Assembly: GCA_039000515.1 (NCBI GenBank)
Contig: JBCFYV010011135.1
Coordinates: 15,328,376 to 15,392,375 of the forward strand
DNA: 64,000 nt
Reading direction: 5' to 3'
DNA from: Timema cristinae
Taxonomy: Eukaryota; Arthropoda; Insecta; Phasmatodea; Timematidae
Below are positions 33,901-47,519 of this stretch, in pieces (the first letter of the stretch is position 1; each line of letters opens with the position of its first letter). The notes under the pieces are model-generated. The model was not told where the DNA came from. It saw only the letters and a list, made by a program, of their open reading frames with translations, and made no database searches. The translations under genes were made by a program, and so were the position numbers.

Positions 33901-35122
33901 GTTCTTATAGTGAAAATGGGACTCTATCTATCACGTGACTGTAAGACTACTTTGGCCAGCTGACTTGATATATATCTTATGGCGGCTGGACATTTGTTAT
34001 TAATTTTGTATGCCTTGCCTTAATATCCTTTTTTTTCTCCATTCTGTCCTGCGGGTTGGCCGCTTCTTAAATACATTCTCTTTGAACACCCAAGCAGATT
34101 ATTTTCGTTGGTTTTTTTTTTTCTTCAAACGGTAAATAATATTTTATTTTTCATTTGTTACAGTTAGCACTCTCTTTCCAACACCGTTAATATTTTAGCA
34201 TATATATTCGAAACTAAGAACGGCCGCTATAAATTAGTATGTCGGTTTAAGTGACATCTAACCGTTTTCTTTGCCAGCGCATGGATTTAATTTTCAAAAA
34301 TAAATTCCCAAAATATGTTAAACGATTATGTTGGGTTGTTTTTTTTGTACAAATAATATGCAAAATTATGGTTCAAATCTTACATTCAACTACCGGTGAT
34401 GGTGATATTGGTGTTCTAATCCTGACCGTATGAATTTATTATCACTAAAATATCCCTCCACGTAAACGCAGGTGCATTTCCTTCAAACTGTACCTTCCCC
34501 CTTCTTGTCCGTATTTATTAATGTTAATTAATGTTAGCTTATAACCCAAAATGATTCTAAATTGCCATGGAAAAAAATAATCCTTTGACGTTTCTATGCG
34601 TTGCCGCCCCCCTCTCCCCCCCTCACCTTCATTCTAGCCCCCTATCTAAGGGAGCCCGCATCGAACCTCAATCGTTATATTTCCTCCAGACACTATAATT
34701 AATTGTTATGTATTGCATTAAAACATGCATAAATGTGAGACTCTACTGTTATAGTTGGGCGCAAGGAGGAGGTACCCGACTGACCAGCAGGTCTTGGTCA
34801 TATTTTGAGCCGGCTGCATTTTGTTTGTAACTCATTATATTCTACCAGCTCCAAAAGTTCTGCCTACCACTTTTAAATTATTTTGCTCATTTTTATATTA
34901 GTAGAACTTCAATAAACCAACCAATGTTGTTCAAAAATGATAATACTGTTAAAGTTTTGTTTAAACAATTTGTCAAAAAAAGGTAGTTCCTTTCGCCTTT
35001 CCGACACCCCCCAACCTCCTACCCCCAATAGTTAAAAAAAAAAATTAATGACAATATTATTAACAAAGTTTAAATTACTGTTTTTATGCCTCCCTCCATT
35101 CACAAACTTAGGCTTTAGTTTT

Positions 35123-35330
35123 GCTCCGTGTCTTACTACCCGACCTGACTGTAGGGTTGAAAAGGGTGGAATTTAAAGGAAATGTAATCATATTTGTGCG
35201 AAGAGAGGGAGAGAAACTATTCACATAAAAAAAAAACATTCGGTACACTTATCCGCGGCATTTGATCCTCGACCTCTTCGTCATCGAAAAAAACAGACCA
35301 GGTGAGTTTGACAGCTTTGACTGCGTGCCC
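35123..35330 (-). mobile_element. SINE-C, diverged
   Basis: GTGTCTTACTACCCG tail complement, CGGTACACTTATCCG, CTCGACCTCTTCGTCATCG and head remnant CTGCGTGCCC. Confidence 0.6.
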
Positions 35331-35514
35331 ACAGATGCAGGTATATAAGCATTAGAGGATATTACATTAAAACGAGGCATTTAATTATTATTTAATACAA
35401 CAAGAGTTTTTATTATTAATTAAAGGTAGCCCACTGTATTGTATTGTATTCACGAAAAGGTATATTTTAACTGATCGCATAGTTTGATGATTATGACCAT
35501 TTATTAGGGCTTTA

Positions 35515-35765
35515 GTCCACCTCGGGGGTTTTAGAGGTAAAGGGCTCACCTCAGAACCTGATGTTCTTAGGTTCAAACCCAACCAGGCTCGACGGATTTC
35601 TTCTCTTGAACGATATAAATCCGTAGCACACCTTCCTTCCGAGGGGAAGTGAATCCGTCAGTCCCGTATTGATTGTGGCATGTAAAATAACCCTGGATGG
35701 TATATGAAAATACCTTTCCTGGCAAAATTGGTAGGCCCTTTCGCGCTCGTTCATGGAAATTCTCG
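35515..35765 (+). mobile_element. SINE-J copy
   Basis: Head CCACCTCGGGGGTTTTAGAG, B box AGGTTCAAACCCAACC, body with GATATAAATCCGTAGCACA and ATACCTTTCCTGGCAAAATT. Confidence 0.8.
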
Positions 35766-36086
35766 TGTGGTGTTATAATCAGTTGGTTCATTTTATGCTT
35801 GTTAAATACCTCAAATAAATACTATCAGGCCTACATTTAAAGGGGATCCGAAGTATACTCCATTCACGGTAGGAATTACTCTCTGAAAGGTCTTTTTTCC
35901 TACAGATATCCTACTATATAATAAATTTCTGGTAGTGAAAAAGGCCTTTCAGAAAAAAATTCCTACGGTGAACGGACTTTACGTAATTTTGGCTTAACGT
36001 ACCACTGCTCAACTCACTTACCTCTCCAGGTTCTTATCTGTTTCAAAAAACACTTATGGAAATAGTTAATAACAAATGACTTACCA

Positions 36087-36266
36087 GTTTCGTTGGCTGA
36101 ACGCTCTAAGGCGTACCTTTTGTGTTAGACTGGTCTACTGATGACTGGGAAATTAGTGGGTTTTTTTTCTGAATTGTTTCCCGCCATTCTTCCAAGCAAA
36201 TGCAGGTAAGTTAACTCTAAAATGCTTCCTTCCTAATTCCTACTCCATTAACGTATTTATCAAATA
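36087..36266 (+). mobile_element. SINE-C, diverged and tail-truncated
   Basis: GGCTGAACGCTCTAAGGCGT, GTTAGACTGGTCTACTGATGAC and CATTAACGTATTTAT follow the SINE-C order. Confidence 0.55.
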
Positions 36267-36668
36267 TGTTCATCTGAACAAAAAGGAATATTCTCTGATC
36301 AAAAAAATATATATTTGCGAGTTTAGAAGACTCTTGAGATCGACAATGTAGGTTTCCTACGTGATTCGCCAAAAAATTACCGTGAGATCGTCCGGTCGAT
36401 CGCGATCAATCATTTGGCGACCCCTGATGTAAACTATATTACGTGATTTACAAGATTTTAAAATTAGTTTGGATTAAACTAAATGTTAAAACAAAGCTTT
36501 ATTTACTTGTTTGATGGAAATGAGAGAGAATAAGGTGTTTGTGTTTTTTAAAAAAAAAATTGGCAAAAATAATTAAACTATTGCTCCAGTAAATATAACA
36601 TATATATTTTAATTCTCTACACTTTAGATTCTAAATGGTTCTTGAATATATTCTTTAAATTGAAACAT

Positions 36669-36856
36669 GACACCTGGATACGGGCATCGAACCCGGGACT
36701 TTTAACTTTGTATGTCAATACTTTAACCACTGAAAGCTATTCTTAAAATATGAGTGAATAATGGTCCTGGGCAAGGAATGACTCCTGGATAGTTCACTGG
36801 TAGCATTGGCGTACTAAGCCAAAGGTTCCGGGTTTGATTCCCGTATCTGGGTGTTA
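36669..36856. repeat. Inverted pair of tRNA-like sequences
   Basis: The right arm (36787-36856, plus) has AGTTCACTGGTAGCATTGG, a perfect TTGGC/GCCAA stem around a 7-base loop, and B-box-like GGTTTGATTCCC. The left arm (36669-36740) is a diverged reverse copy. The acceptor ends do not pair well, so these are tRNA-derived rather than functional tRNAs. Confidence 0.6.
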
Positions 36857-38505
36857 TTTTTTAATTTAACGAATATGATATTTAGATACAGTATTAACCG
36901 TAAACTAAACGTATCTTCTGGTGCATAACTAAACATATTTTTGCCAAAAATGTATTTTACTAAATAGAACCTATAAACACGGCCCGGATTTTGATGACCT
37001 AAATATAATTTAAAAATTACCTATAAAATGACCTAAAATTCATATAAAAAGACTTCAAATTTTCAAAAATTGCCTTAAAATATGACAAAAAGTCGTAATA
37101 AATGTACACGACTAAATCAAACATGTACTTTACCAATGTAAAATGCAATGAAAAGCCTTTAAGAGTCCTATATAGAGTTATATAGTGACGTATTTTGGAG
37201 GTATTGTTTTAGAGTTATACCCAGTCGTAAATATGACAGATAAATTTAATATTTTTTCTACAAGAAAAAAACTAAAATTAATTGATTCTATGTGTTAAAA
37301 ATTGTATTTTTTTAAATTACTTTTTCCTTAAAAAAATCGTCAAATGGGGTGTTTTCAAAATAATTCAAAAAAAAAAGTCTAACTGGAAACATGGATGTAA
37401 TTACATATAAACATAGATTGCCAAATTCTGAACAAAGTGGTGTATTAATATTATATAGTCACCGCTGAAAATCTGCCTAAATTTACCTAAAACGAAATAC
37501 ATTTTCTTGTAATTTTGAATCCGTCTGGTGACGCGCTCTTGCAGCTCTGATTCCTAACCGGCCACGTGGAGCTAAGAGTGGGGGAAGGAGACCTAGCAAG
37601 AGCTGGTAAGGCGAGAAAGGGGAAACAATACAAATTATACAAATATGAACAGCTTTTTGCGATTTGCCAACAATTTACTATTTGTGACTAAGATTCTTTT
37701 TGCACACACAGATTAAATAAATATCTAGACTTCTGGTTTGGATTTCGGGCCCATCAAAATTTGTATTTGATTAACTGACCTGAATATTAGAACCATGACA
37801 CTGAGTGGTGGTTTAAGAATCGGTCATTTTGGAGCACATTGGTTTAGTCCCTTACTTAATTACTTATTCTATGGCATTAGGAAAGTTCATTACAGCAATT
37901 ACAAAGGTATGCCACCTATCCCTCCCTTGGGCTAGTTATATCCAGTTCACCTCATTACACCCTATCTATATATTGTGCTAACACTACCCAATCCACCTTG
38001 TTACACCATATCACTTTCAGGTCCTTTCTATTCTTATCATCCCCATGCATCTAGGTCTTCCCAATGACCTCATCCCATTTGGTTTGCCAGTCATCACCCT
38101 GAACAAGGTTCTAGATTACCTCATTCACGCTGTATATTCTGCACACCCAAATCTATGGGACTTTTTTTTATCTTAGCAATGTCTTGTGATGAGTATAGGG
38201 TATGTAACTCATCATTATCTAACCTCCCTCACTTCCTGGTAGACTCATCCGTTTTAGCACCAAATATTTTCCTAACCACCTTGTTTTCAAACATGGTAAG
38301 GTAAGGTAAGAGACCACGTTTAACAACTGGTAAAATAATTGTTTGGCTTATTCTGGGTTATTCATTCCTTGACAGCAGGCGAGATTATCAATAACTTACT
38401 GACCGAACAATTGTATGCATTTTCCATATTTATTCTTCTCTTAAACTCATTTACATAGTCAACCGAATTTGTTTATAAATATATAATTAGGTCTAATATG
38501 ATCTC

Positions 38506-38738
38506 CGGGTCAGCTGGGTGTACATGGTCGCATGGTCTTTACTAGACTGCCAATGATAGGAAGATTGAGGCTTGAATCTCGGTCAGGAGTATTGAGGGTG
38601 GTTTTACAAGAAGTTATTTTCCATGAAAATGTAGGTATATATACATGCCCTAAATATACCTTCCTTATTCTTAAATAAACATTAGCAAAGTTGTTACAAA
38701 AACGTATAAACCTACTGGGTAGTAAAATGTTGTGGTAA
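38506..38738 (+). mobile_element. SINE-C, diverged
   Basis: GGTCGCATGGTCTTTACTAG head, GAGGCTTGAATCTCGGTC and tail CTACTGGGTAGTAAAATG. Confidence 0.65.
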
Positions 38739-38840
38739 ATTAAAACAAAAAAGATAAGTTGGTGTAATTTTAAAATAACCGGAACCCTTATATTGTTAGT
38801 TTATAGAACAGATAACAATGTCGTTTTAACTCCCTGCTGG

Positions 38841-39115
38841 GTGAACTGGTGGTCTAGGGGTAAGGTGTTGGACTTCTGTGTTGGGGTCCAGGTTCAATCC
38901 TAGGTTCCGGCACAGATTTATCTGATTACCAAACCCTTTCTTCACCTCTGACAAGACGTGTATTGATCACAACTTGTGAGTGTGTGGAATACCAGGCCTC
39001 CACCGTGGTTTGGATCCTACGTTAAACTGTAGGTCCTCCGTTTCATCTCACAATCACCCTATCATTACCATTAGCGTAAGTACGTATAACCCGAGCGGGT
39101 AGTAGGACGCGGTGC

Positions 39116-39148
<33 letters not shown>
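38841..39148 (+). mobile_element. SINE-A with 14-bp target-site duplication
   Basis: GTGAACTGGTGGTCTAGGGG head, long-form body and TAA tail. TAACTCCCTGCTGG is at 38827-38840 and 39149-39162. Confidence 0.96.
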
Positions 39149-39152
<4 letters not shown>

Positions 39153-41022
39153 TCCCTGCTGGTTTTGCGTCGAGCGTGCCGACCAGAAGTAGACTCAAAG
39201 AAGGGGAAGTAACACGCTCCCCCACCCTCTAACTACTGCGCTCAAGCTACCAATCACTGAGCCAATACCTGCCTTTTGTCCAGCCCCCTACCGTGACATT
39301 TTCACTTCTAATACCTCACTGTGAAGTAAGAGCTTAGCTATATAGCGCTCTTAATAGCTAAACTCTTTCATTCTGCTGAATATAACATTGGTTTACAAAA
39401 ACCTGCTTGAGAAGTAATAGCTACCCCCTCCCAACGCAACCCTCTCCAGGCTAGTTGCAGTGTCACCAAGAAAGTGTATTTTACAACCAAACAAGCATAG
39501 AGTATACAAAGTTCATAACCTACATTATCTTCTCATTCTGACAACTGCTCGATTAAAAAAACTATGCCTTTACAAAATATCGATTGTATTAAAAATTATA
39601 CCTAATCAACATGACTACCTTAAAAGACTCTAAAAAGCCTAAAAATAACTCTAAAATTCATTTAAATGCCTAAAAATAGCTTTTAAAAGAACAAAACCGA
39701 TAAAAGATTACCTAAAATTGCAAAATGACAAAAAAATTACCTTTAAATATAAATTTCTACAACCAGAGGATCATGAACAGAGTGTATGTAGGACTTATGA
39801 GCATTGTTTGTGATGAAACAATAAAAAGATGGCATGTCATCAAAATCCTGACCCTGCTTATAAACATAGTGTTGCGTTCTCTTCCTCCCGCCTTAATGAT
39901 GCAGTGTGTGTTAATTACTCTTAAGGCTGTGTCTACCAAGTTTGAATTATCGTTAGCGTGTTATTATATGTGGAAAAACTACTGTACCTTCTGAAATTGA
40001 CGGGTCATAGTTCTAAAAATAGCATTATTAAGGACAGTCAACACTATTTGTAATGTTACATACAAAAGGGTTCTCACATTTTTTGAATTCTTAAGGGTTT
40101 CGGTATAAAAACTTAAATAAAAACTAATCGTTGTTGATATTGCCATACTAATAACGTGAAAGGCTTCCAACAATATTTATTTTAGAACTATAGATTGTAA
40201 GTTTCAGAAATAACACCAATTTTTACATAAAACATTAATAATAAGCTGACGTTAGGATTAAAATTAAAAGTGGTAGGAGCAATATTGGGTGCTAAGAGTT
40301 ATTTGAGAACTTACAGGGGCTGGCTAGTCGAATGTTGCCAACAAGCGGTTACGCTTAGGTTAAACATTCATGAAACTTTTAATAGCAGCCTACACAAGTT
40401 TGGCGTTTAATGAAATGAACTCAAAACTATTTTCTTTGACCCTACTTGTAAACATAGCCTAGAAATTAATTCTTCCACTCTTAAATTAAACAACCTATGT
40501 GTGTGTTTGTGTTATTGATATTATTTTGTATATTTTCTAGTTTTAATTTGTTTTATTTTTATTTATTAATTTTGAGTTGAGATTGAGTCCTAATATATTA
40601 TGGATTTTGGGGTGGGGATATAAACTTGAACATTTGCAAGCTTAAAATATATCTATTATTTTATACTTTCTTTGCTTTATTTCCTTTGTTGTATATTCTT
40701 TATCTAAAATTTTTCAAAGGTGCATCATAATTTATTTTATGATTTTAATACTCAATATTTTATTTTTTATCTTGGAAAGTTTCTAGCACTTTTAGTTAAA
40801 ATACCTATATATTATTTAGTTCATTTTTTTTACCACTATCCCATGTTGAAGCTCTTGTTTCTGTCTCTATAATTTTAGGCTTTTGTCTTAGTAGAATTTG
40901 GAGGATATGGTTTAGTTTGTGTAAAAAAAAAATATTGATTTGTCATTGAGAGCTAATGTTCAGGAAACGAAAGATAACTATTACAGGAATGTATAATGGA
41001 TATTTGTGAATCAAGTGATGAA

Positions 41023-43128
41023 ATTTAATAGGGGTGGTGGGGCTTACAACATAATTTAATAGGGGAGGTGGGGCTTACAACATAATTTAATAGGGGAGGT
41101 GGGGTCTACAACCTAATTTAATAGGGGTGGTGGGCTTACAACATAATTTAATAGGGGAGATGGGGCTTACAACATAATTTAATAGGGAGGTGGGGTCTAC
41201 AACATAATTTAATAGGGGTGTTGGGGTTTACAACATAATTTAATAGGGGAGATGGGGTTTACAACATAATTTAATAGGGGAGGTGGGGCTTACAACATAA
41301 TTTAATAGGGGAGGTGGGGTCTACAACATAATTTAATAGGGGTGGTGGGGCTTACAACATAATTTAATAGGGGAGGTGGGGTCTACAACATAATTTAATA
41401 GGGGTGTTGGGGTTTACAACATAATTTAATAGGGGAGGTGGGGTCTACAACATAATTTAATAGGGGTGTTGGGGTTTACAACATAATTTAATAGGGGAGA
41501 TGGGTTTTACAACATAATTTAATAGGGGAGGTAGGGTTTACGACATAATTTAATAGGGGAGGTGGGGTTTGCAACATAATTTAATAGGGGAGGTGGGGTC
41601 TACAACATAATTTAATAGGGGTGTTGGGGTTTACGACATAATTTAATAGGGGAGGTGGGGTTTACAACATAATTTAATAGGGGTGTTGGGGTTTACGACA
41701 TAATTTAATAGGGGAGGTGGGGTCTACAACATAATTTAATAGGGGTGTTGGGTTTACGACATAATTTAATAGGGGAGGTGGGGCTTACAACATAATTTAA
41801 TAGGGGAGGTGGGGTCTACAACATAATTTAATAGGGGTGTTGGGGTTTACAACATAATTTAATAGGGGAGATGGGTTTTACAACATAATTTAATAGGGGA
41901 GGTAGGGTTTACGACATAATTTAATAGGGGAGGTGGGGTCTACAACATAATTTAATAGGGGTGTTGGGGTTTACGACATAATTTAATAGGGGAGGTGGGT
42001 TTTGCAACATAATTTAATAGGGGAGGTGGGGTCTACAACATAATTTAATAGGGGTGTTGGGGTTTACAACATAATTTAATAGGGGAGATGGGTTTTACAA
42101 CATAATTTAATAGGGGAGGTAGGGTTTACGACATAATTTAATAGGGGAGGTGGGGTTTGCAACATAATTTAATAGGGGAGGTGGGGTCTACAACATAATT
42201 TAATAGGGGTGTTGGGGTTTACGACATAATTTAATAGGGGAGGTGGGGTCTACAACATAATTTAATAGGGGTGTTGGGGTTTACGACATAATTTAATAGG
42301 GGAGGTGGGGTCTACAACATAATTTAATAGGGGTGTTGGGGTTTACGACATAATTTAATAGGGGAGGTGGGGTCTACAACATAATTTAATAGGGGTGTTG
42401 GGGTTTACGACATAATTTAATAGGGGAGGTGGGGTCTACAACATAATTTAATAGGGGTGTTGGGGTTTACGACATAATTTAATAGGGGAGGTGGGGTCTA
42501 CAACATAATTTAATAGGGGTGTTGGGGTTTACGACATAATTTAATAGGGGAGGTGGGGCTTACAACATAATTTAATAGGGGAGGTGGGGTCTACAACATA
42601 ATTTAATAGGGGTGTTGGGGTTTACAACATAATTTAATAGGGGAGATGGGTTTTACAACATAATTTAATAGGGGAGGTAGGGTTTACGACATAATTTAAT
42701 AGGGGAGGTGAGGTTTGCAACATAATTTAATAGGGGAGGTGGGGTCTACAACATAATTTAATAGGGGTGTTGGGGTTTACGACATAATTTAATAGGGGAG
42801 GTGGGGTCTACAACATAATTTAATAGGGGTGTTGGGGTTTACGACATAATTTAATAGGGGAGGTGGGGCTTACAACATAATTTAATAGGGGAGGTGGGGT
42901 CTACAACATAATTTAATAGGGGTGTTGGGGTTTACAACATAATTTAATAGGGGAGATGGGTTTTACAACATAATTTAATAGGGGAGGTAGGGTTTACGAC
43001 ATAATTTAATAGGGGAGGTGGGGTTTGCAACATAATTTAATAGGGGAGGTGGGGTCTACAACATAATTTAATAGGGGTGTTGGGGTTTACGACATAATTT
43101 AATAGGGGAGGTGGGGTTTACAACATAG
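41023..43128. repeat. 31-bp G-rich satellite, about 68 units, higher-order organised
   Basis: Core unit AACATAATTTAATAGGGG followed by variants such as AGGTGGGGTCTAC, TGTTGGGGTTTAC, AGATGGGTTTTAC and AGGTAGGGTTTACG. Variants recur in a fixed order: an eight-unit block starting with AGGTGGGGCTTAC appears near 41770, 42543 and 42857, and a two-unit (62-bp) alternation fills about 42180-42540. The plus strand carries clustered G runs throughout. Confidence 0.97.
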
Positions 43129-45045
43129 TTTGTTTTGTATTTTCCTCCTTCCCCATTTGTTCTGATACTGCTGGAAAGCTTCACCCAAGACCGTTATAAA
43201 CCCTCTATATTTTTGGTGCTTATGAATTTCTGCTCGACTATTTTATCGCTTTACGTATAAAGGAGTATGTACATAGGGGCTCATAAAAATCACCGCGTGA
43301 GGTCAACGATGGTGTACCCCTCCCTCACCCCCTCTTGACTCCCATCTTTCCATTTAATTAAAAAAAACACGTCCTAGGAATAAACAAATGACTGGCATCC
43401 TTTCTGTCGGACGCCCAGCGGACAGTGAAGCATGGGGTTCCATCTTTCACGCGGGTGATTAGCAGTCTGGGTCGTTGGGGCCGCAAACGCGGTATCTAAT
43501 TACCCTCCCCTTACGGCCGGGACGCATTTTTCACAGCCGGCATAACCTGCCACCGCTGAGTTAATAACATTTTGTTGCCTGTTATTTTTATTTGCCTTCT
43601 ATCCCTTACTCTCGTCTCCTTTTCACCTTGATTTCCTTTTCTCTCTCTTTCTCTCTCTCTGTTTTTTTTTTTTTTACAATGTAAAGTTTCGCGAGCTATT
43701 TAATCTCGTTGCGTCACCTTGTAAAACATTAACCGTTTTCTCCGGGCTCATTATTTGGACCGCCGTGTGCAACATCGTTCTAAAAGCTACATTCTTCCAG
43801 ACCTACACTTACGAATAACCTTAACTAACATCAAATCTACTTTCTTGTATTCATACGTCAAACCATGTGAACTGAAAACCTGGATGTTGAGCATTTTCAT
43901 TTTGGGTTTCACTTTGGGTAGTCATAACTTTTAGAAAATAAAACTTATATTTTTTATTCTTTCTTTTAAGCGTGTTTACATTATTTAAATATGAAATTAT
44001 GGAAATAACCCTTTGGTTGCTTTTTTTTGTGATAGTGGCATATGTATTTCATCAAAAAATTATTTACAAATTAAGGGTGCAAGGGGGGGGGGGGGTTAGG
44101 GGAGAAGAGAAGGTAGAAAGTCCTTTCCAGGACAGCAACTTTTATATTTTTATATTTCAATTCTATAAATACCCCAACAAATACTTTTTTAAATTAATTT
44201 AAATATAATAGAGACGTCTTTTAATCATAATCTGAAGTACATTATAAAGGTATCATGATTGTCCAAGAGTTGGCAGTGCTAACTCAATTTGAGTTAAAAT
44301 TGGTCCTCCCCCTTTTTCCCCTGTAACCTTCAATTGAAAACTTTTAAAGGTTGGCAAATTGGATGAAATCAAGGTGGAGGAAGGATGACGTCATGTAACC
44401 TGTTTTAGTATGCATGTGTTAAATAAAATTTAAAAAAAAATTATCTTTGAAATTAATATTTTTGTATGGATTTTTTCCTTAAGTCATAAAAATAATATTT
44501 TTTTTTGTTATTCTTTATGGTTGCCATTTATGAGATGATAAAAGTGTGAATATAATAATTTGTAATGTATTATTCCATGCACTATATCATCTCTTGTTGC
44601 CACAACTGCAAAAAAAAAAAAATGTTATTAATATTATTAGTTCATTCGATTATTTATGGAAAAGCCAACTATACACTTGAAATATTTTACAATAGTCTTT
44701 AACGTTTTGGTTCTAAATGGGAATCTTGGGAGGGTTTGACTTACAACTAACCATATACTTGGTTTTGGGTAAAAATTCGATGAATGGGTTGTTTAGGGAT
44801 GAGTGATTTTTTGAACACTTCAAATTATTTTGAAAATGGCTCTAGCAATTTTGCTTAAAATATTTATCTGAGGAGTGTTTGATATGAACATGACAAATAA
44901 AGTTGTTTACTAATTTAAGGGTTATTTACTTACGACAAATATTATAGTATGGAAAATTTGCATTATTTTGAAATGGTCTTTGAAGATTGAATTCCATTTA
45001 TTTAATTTGTTTATTTACTATCATAAAAAGCAATTTATAGTAAAA

Positions 45046-45047
<2 letters not shown>

Positions 45048-45091
<44 letters not shown>

Positions 45092-45358
45092 TTAGCACCG
45101 CGTCTTACTACCCGTTCGGGTTATACGCACTTACGCTAATGTGTAATGGTAGGGTGATAGTGAGATGAAATGTAGGACCTACAGTTTAACGTGGAATCCG
45201 AACCACGTTGGAGGCCTGGCATTCCTCACATTCACAAGATGTCTTGTCAGAGGTGAAGGAAGGGTTTGGTAATCAGATAAATCTGTGCTGGGACCGAGGA
45301 TTGAACCCCGGCCGCCAGCATAGAAGTCCGACACCTTACCCCTAGACCACCAGGTCAC
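45048..45358 (-). mobile_element. SINE-A, full length
   Basis: Long TTA repeat, complement of the body, head ending GACCACCAGGTCACC. No clear target duplication was seen. Confidence 0.93.
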
Positions 45359-45655
45359 CATAATTTTATTGTTAGTAGTAGTAATAGTAGTAGTATACAA
45401 TTACTATTATTATTACTTTGGCTTTGTTTAAATAAATCTATGCAACTTGCTCAGCCAAAATTATTATGTATGATTTCCTTATACCAATGTTAGAAGTTTT
45501 TTACAGTGTTTTTGGCTTAAAATAGAATAACAAAAAGCACGATTTTGGAAGCAATAAACATTAAGAATAATACAAAATATATTTTTCTGCAGTCAACAGT
45601 GATATTATTTTACTATATAATTATTGTTATTTTATATATATTAATAATATTTATC

Positions 45656-45916
45656 ACCCGCCTCGGTGGCGTTGTTAGCTAACGCGCTAGTCGTGTTGAG
45701 CTCGACCGCCGAGGACGGGGAGATCGAGGTTCGAATCTCAGTCGGGTGAACTGGGGGTGTTTTTTCCTAAATGGTTTTCCACTCTTCCTCCACGCAAATT
45801 CGAGTTCACTTCCTCTAATTCAACCTTCCCAATTCCCAATCCATTAGCGTAATTAGTACTTAAAGCGTAAACCCGAACGGGTAGTAAGACGTGGTGCTAA
45901 TAATAATATAATAATA

Positions 45917-45951
<35 letters not shown>

Positions 45952-45960
45952 TAATAATAT
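45656..45960 (+). mobile_element. SINE-B, full length
   Basis: ACCCGCCTCGGTGGCGTTG head, GAGGTTCGAATCTCAGTC B box and long TAA/TATAA tail. Flanks AATAATATTTATC and AATAATATTATC may be the target duplication. Confidence 0.92.
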
Positions 45961-46450
45961 TATCAAACATCGTAGTTGCAGATCCCATGACTTAACGTAT
46001 GAATACATGAAAGTAGATCGAGTAACATTTTTAGCTGTTGGATATGGTTCTTTCTATGAAAATTATACTTTTTTTTTTGGTCGCGTGAAGGGGTTCATGG
46101 AGGTTAAAAAAGGGTGAACTAAAATTAGGAGTTAGGAATGGACCTACAGAGGCGCGACTTAAGGGCCTTGCGAGCCGGTTGGCTGCCCAGGGCATCAGCT
46201 CGAAAACTTGTAATAATGTCCTGTACTCAAATGATGTGTCAGGATAGTAACTGCTCCCCCCCCCCCCCCAAAAAAAACCCCAACCCAACCCAATATATAC
46301 TGTTACCCTGGTTTGAGAAAGTGAGAAAAAGCAGAGCTCAATAAGTCTTTCAAATTGTGAATAGTAAATTATGAAAAGTTAATCCCATGGGCTACCATGC
46401 AAAAAAAAAAAGTAAAATATGTCTTTATTAGTGTTTTATATCTATTTGAA

Positions 46451-46703
46451 ACCCGCCTCGGTGGCGTTGTTGGCTAACGCGCTAGTCGTTTTGAACTCGA
46501 CTGCTGAGGACAGAGAGATCGAGGTTTAAATCTCGGTCGGGTGAACTGGGGGTGGTTTTTCCTAAATGTTTCCACTCTCCCTCCACGCAAATGCGGGTTC
46601 ACTTCCTCTAATTTAAACCTTACCAATTCCTAATCCATTAGCGTAATTAGTACTTAAAGCGTATAATCCGAACGGGTAGTAAGACGCGGTGCTAAAATAT
46701 TAT
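46451..46703 (+). mobile_element. SINE-B in left arm of inverted duplication
   Basis: ACCCGCCTCGGTGGCGTTG head to GTAAGACGCGGTGCTAAAAT. Its 5' flank TATCTATTTGAA matches the target duplication of the right-arm copy, but its 3' flank is altered. Confidence 0.93.
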
Positions 46704-47267
46704 TATTATTATTAATATGCTGAATAAAACATTCCATTGTTTCTTGTGAGTGTCCCATTTAATCATATTATTGTGTGTTTGGGGGTTGGTGGGGGACAGT
46801 TGGGAATAATGCCAATGAAACATCTGATGGGAACAATAAAACTAATTTCCTGATCATTGAGTAACTCGTACTTGAGACACCAGACGTCAATCAGCTTCCA
46901 CCTGACCAGCAGTCATGTTTGAAGGCCACCTTTCAAGAGCAGTTCCTATTTATCGGATGTTTTATCAGATCCGCGTGAACATCACCTAAGCCTTCGGTAA
47001 CTTGTATCTCAGAACTCATCAATATCGCAATCGCAAGGCGGTATCATTAATTATACTGTCATTCAGGAGCGGTTTGTAGACGCCCTAAGTCGATACATAA
47101 AGCGGTGGTAGTGGTGGAAATTAGCAACACAGCAGTGAAGTGTAGTTTTTTTATGTTCCGCCCATGTTTAAACTCTGTTTTGTCATGTTAACCTAAATAT
47201 AATGAATCAAGTAAAAAGGTTAGAAAATAAAATAAGAGTTGTTGTATTGTGGAATGTTCAAATAGAT

Positions 47268-47519
47268 TTATTATTATTTAGCACCGCGTCTTACTAACCG
47301 TTCGGGTTATACGCTTTAATTACTAATTATGCTAATGGATTAGGAATTGGGAAGGTTAATTAGAAGAAGTGAACCCGCATTTGCGGGAGGGAGAGTGGAA
47401 AACAATTTAGGAAAAACCACCCCAGTTCACCCGACCTAGATTCGAACCTCAATCTCCCCGTCCCAGAAGTCGAGCTCAACATGACTAGCGCGTTAGCCAA
47501 CTACGCCACCGAGGCGGGT
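47268..47519 (-). mobile_element. SINE-B in right arm, 11-bp target-site duplication
   Basis: Complete reverse copy. TTCAAATAGAT flanks it at 47257-47267 and 47520-47530. Confidence 0.95.

Noticed and set aside
37870..38170. Weak protein-like similarity (HLGLPNDLIPFGLP) to a peptide often seen near LINE remnants
   Set aside because: Only one short stretch, no reverse transcriptase motif, and the memory of the family is too vague to annotate.
45179..45400. Short frames reading a [12 protein letters not shown] peptide at many places
   Set aside because: They are translations of the SINE-A head and recur at each copy.
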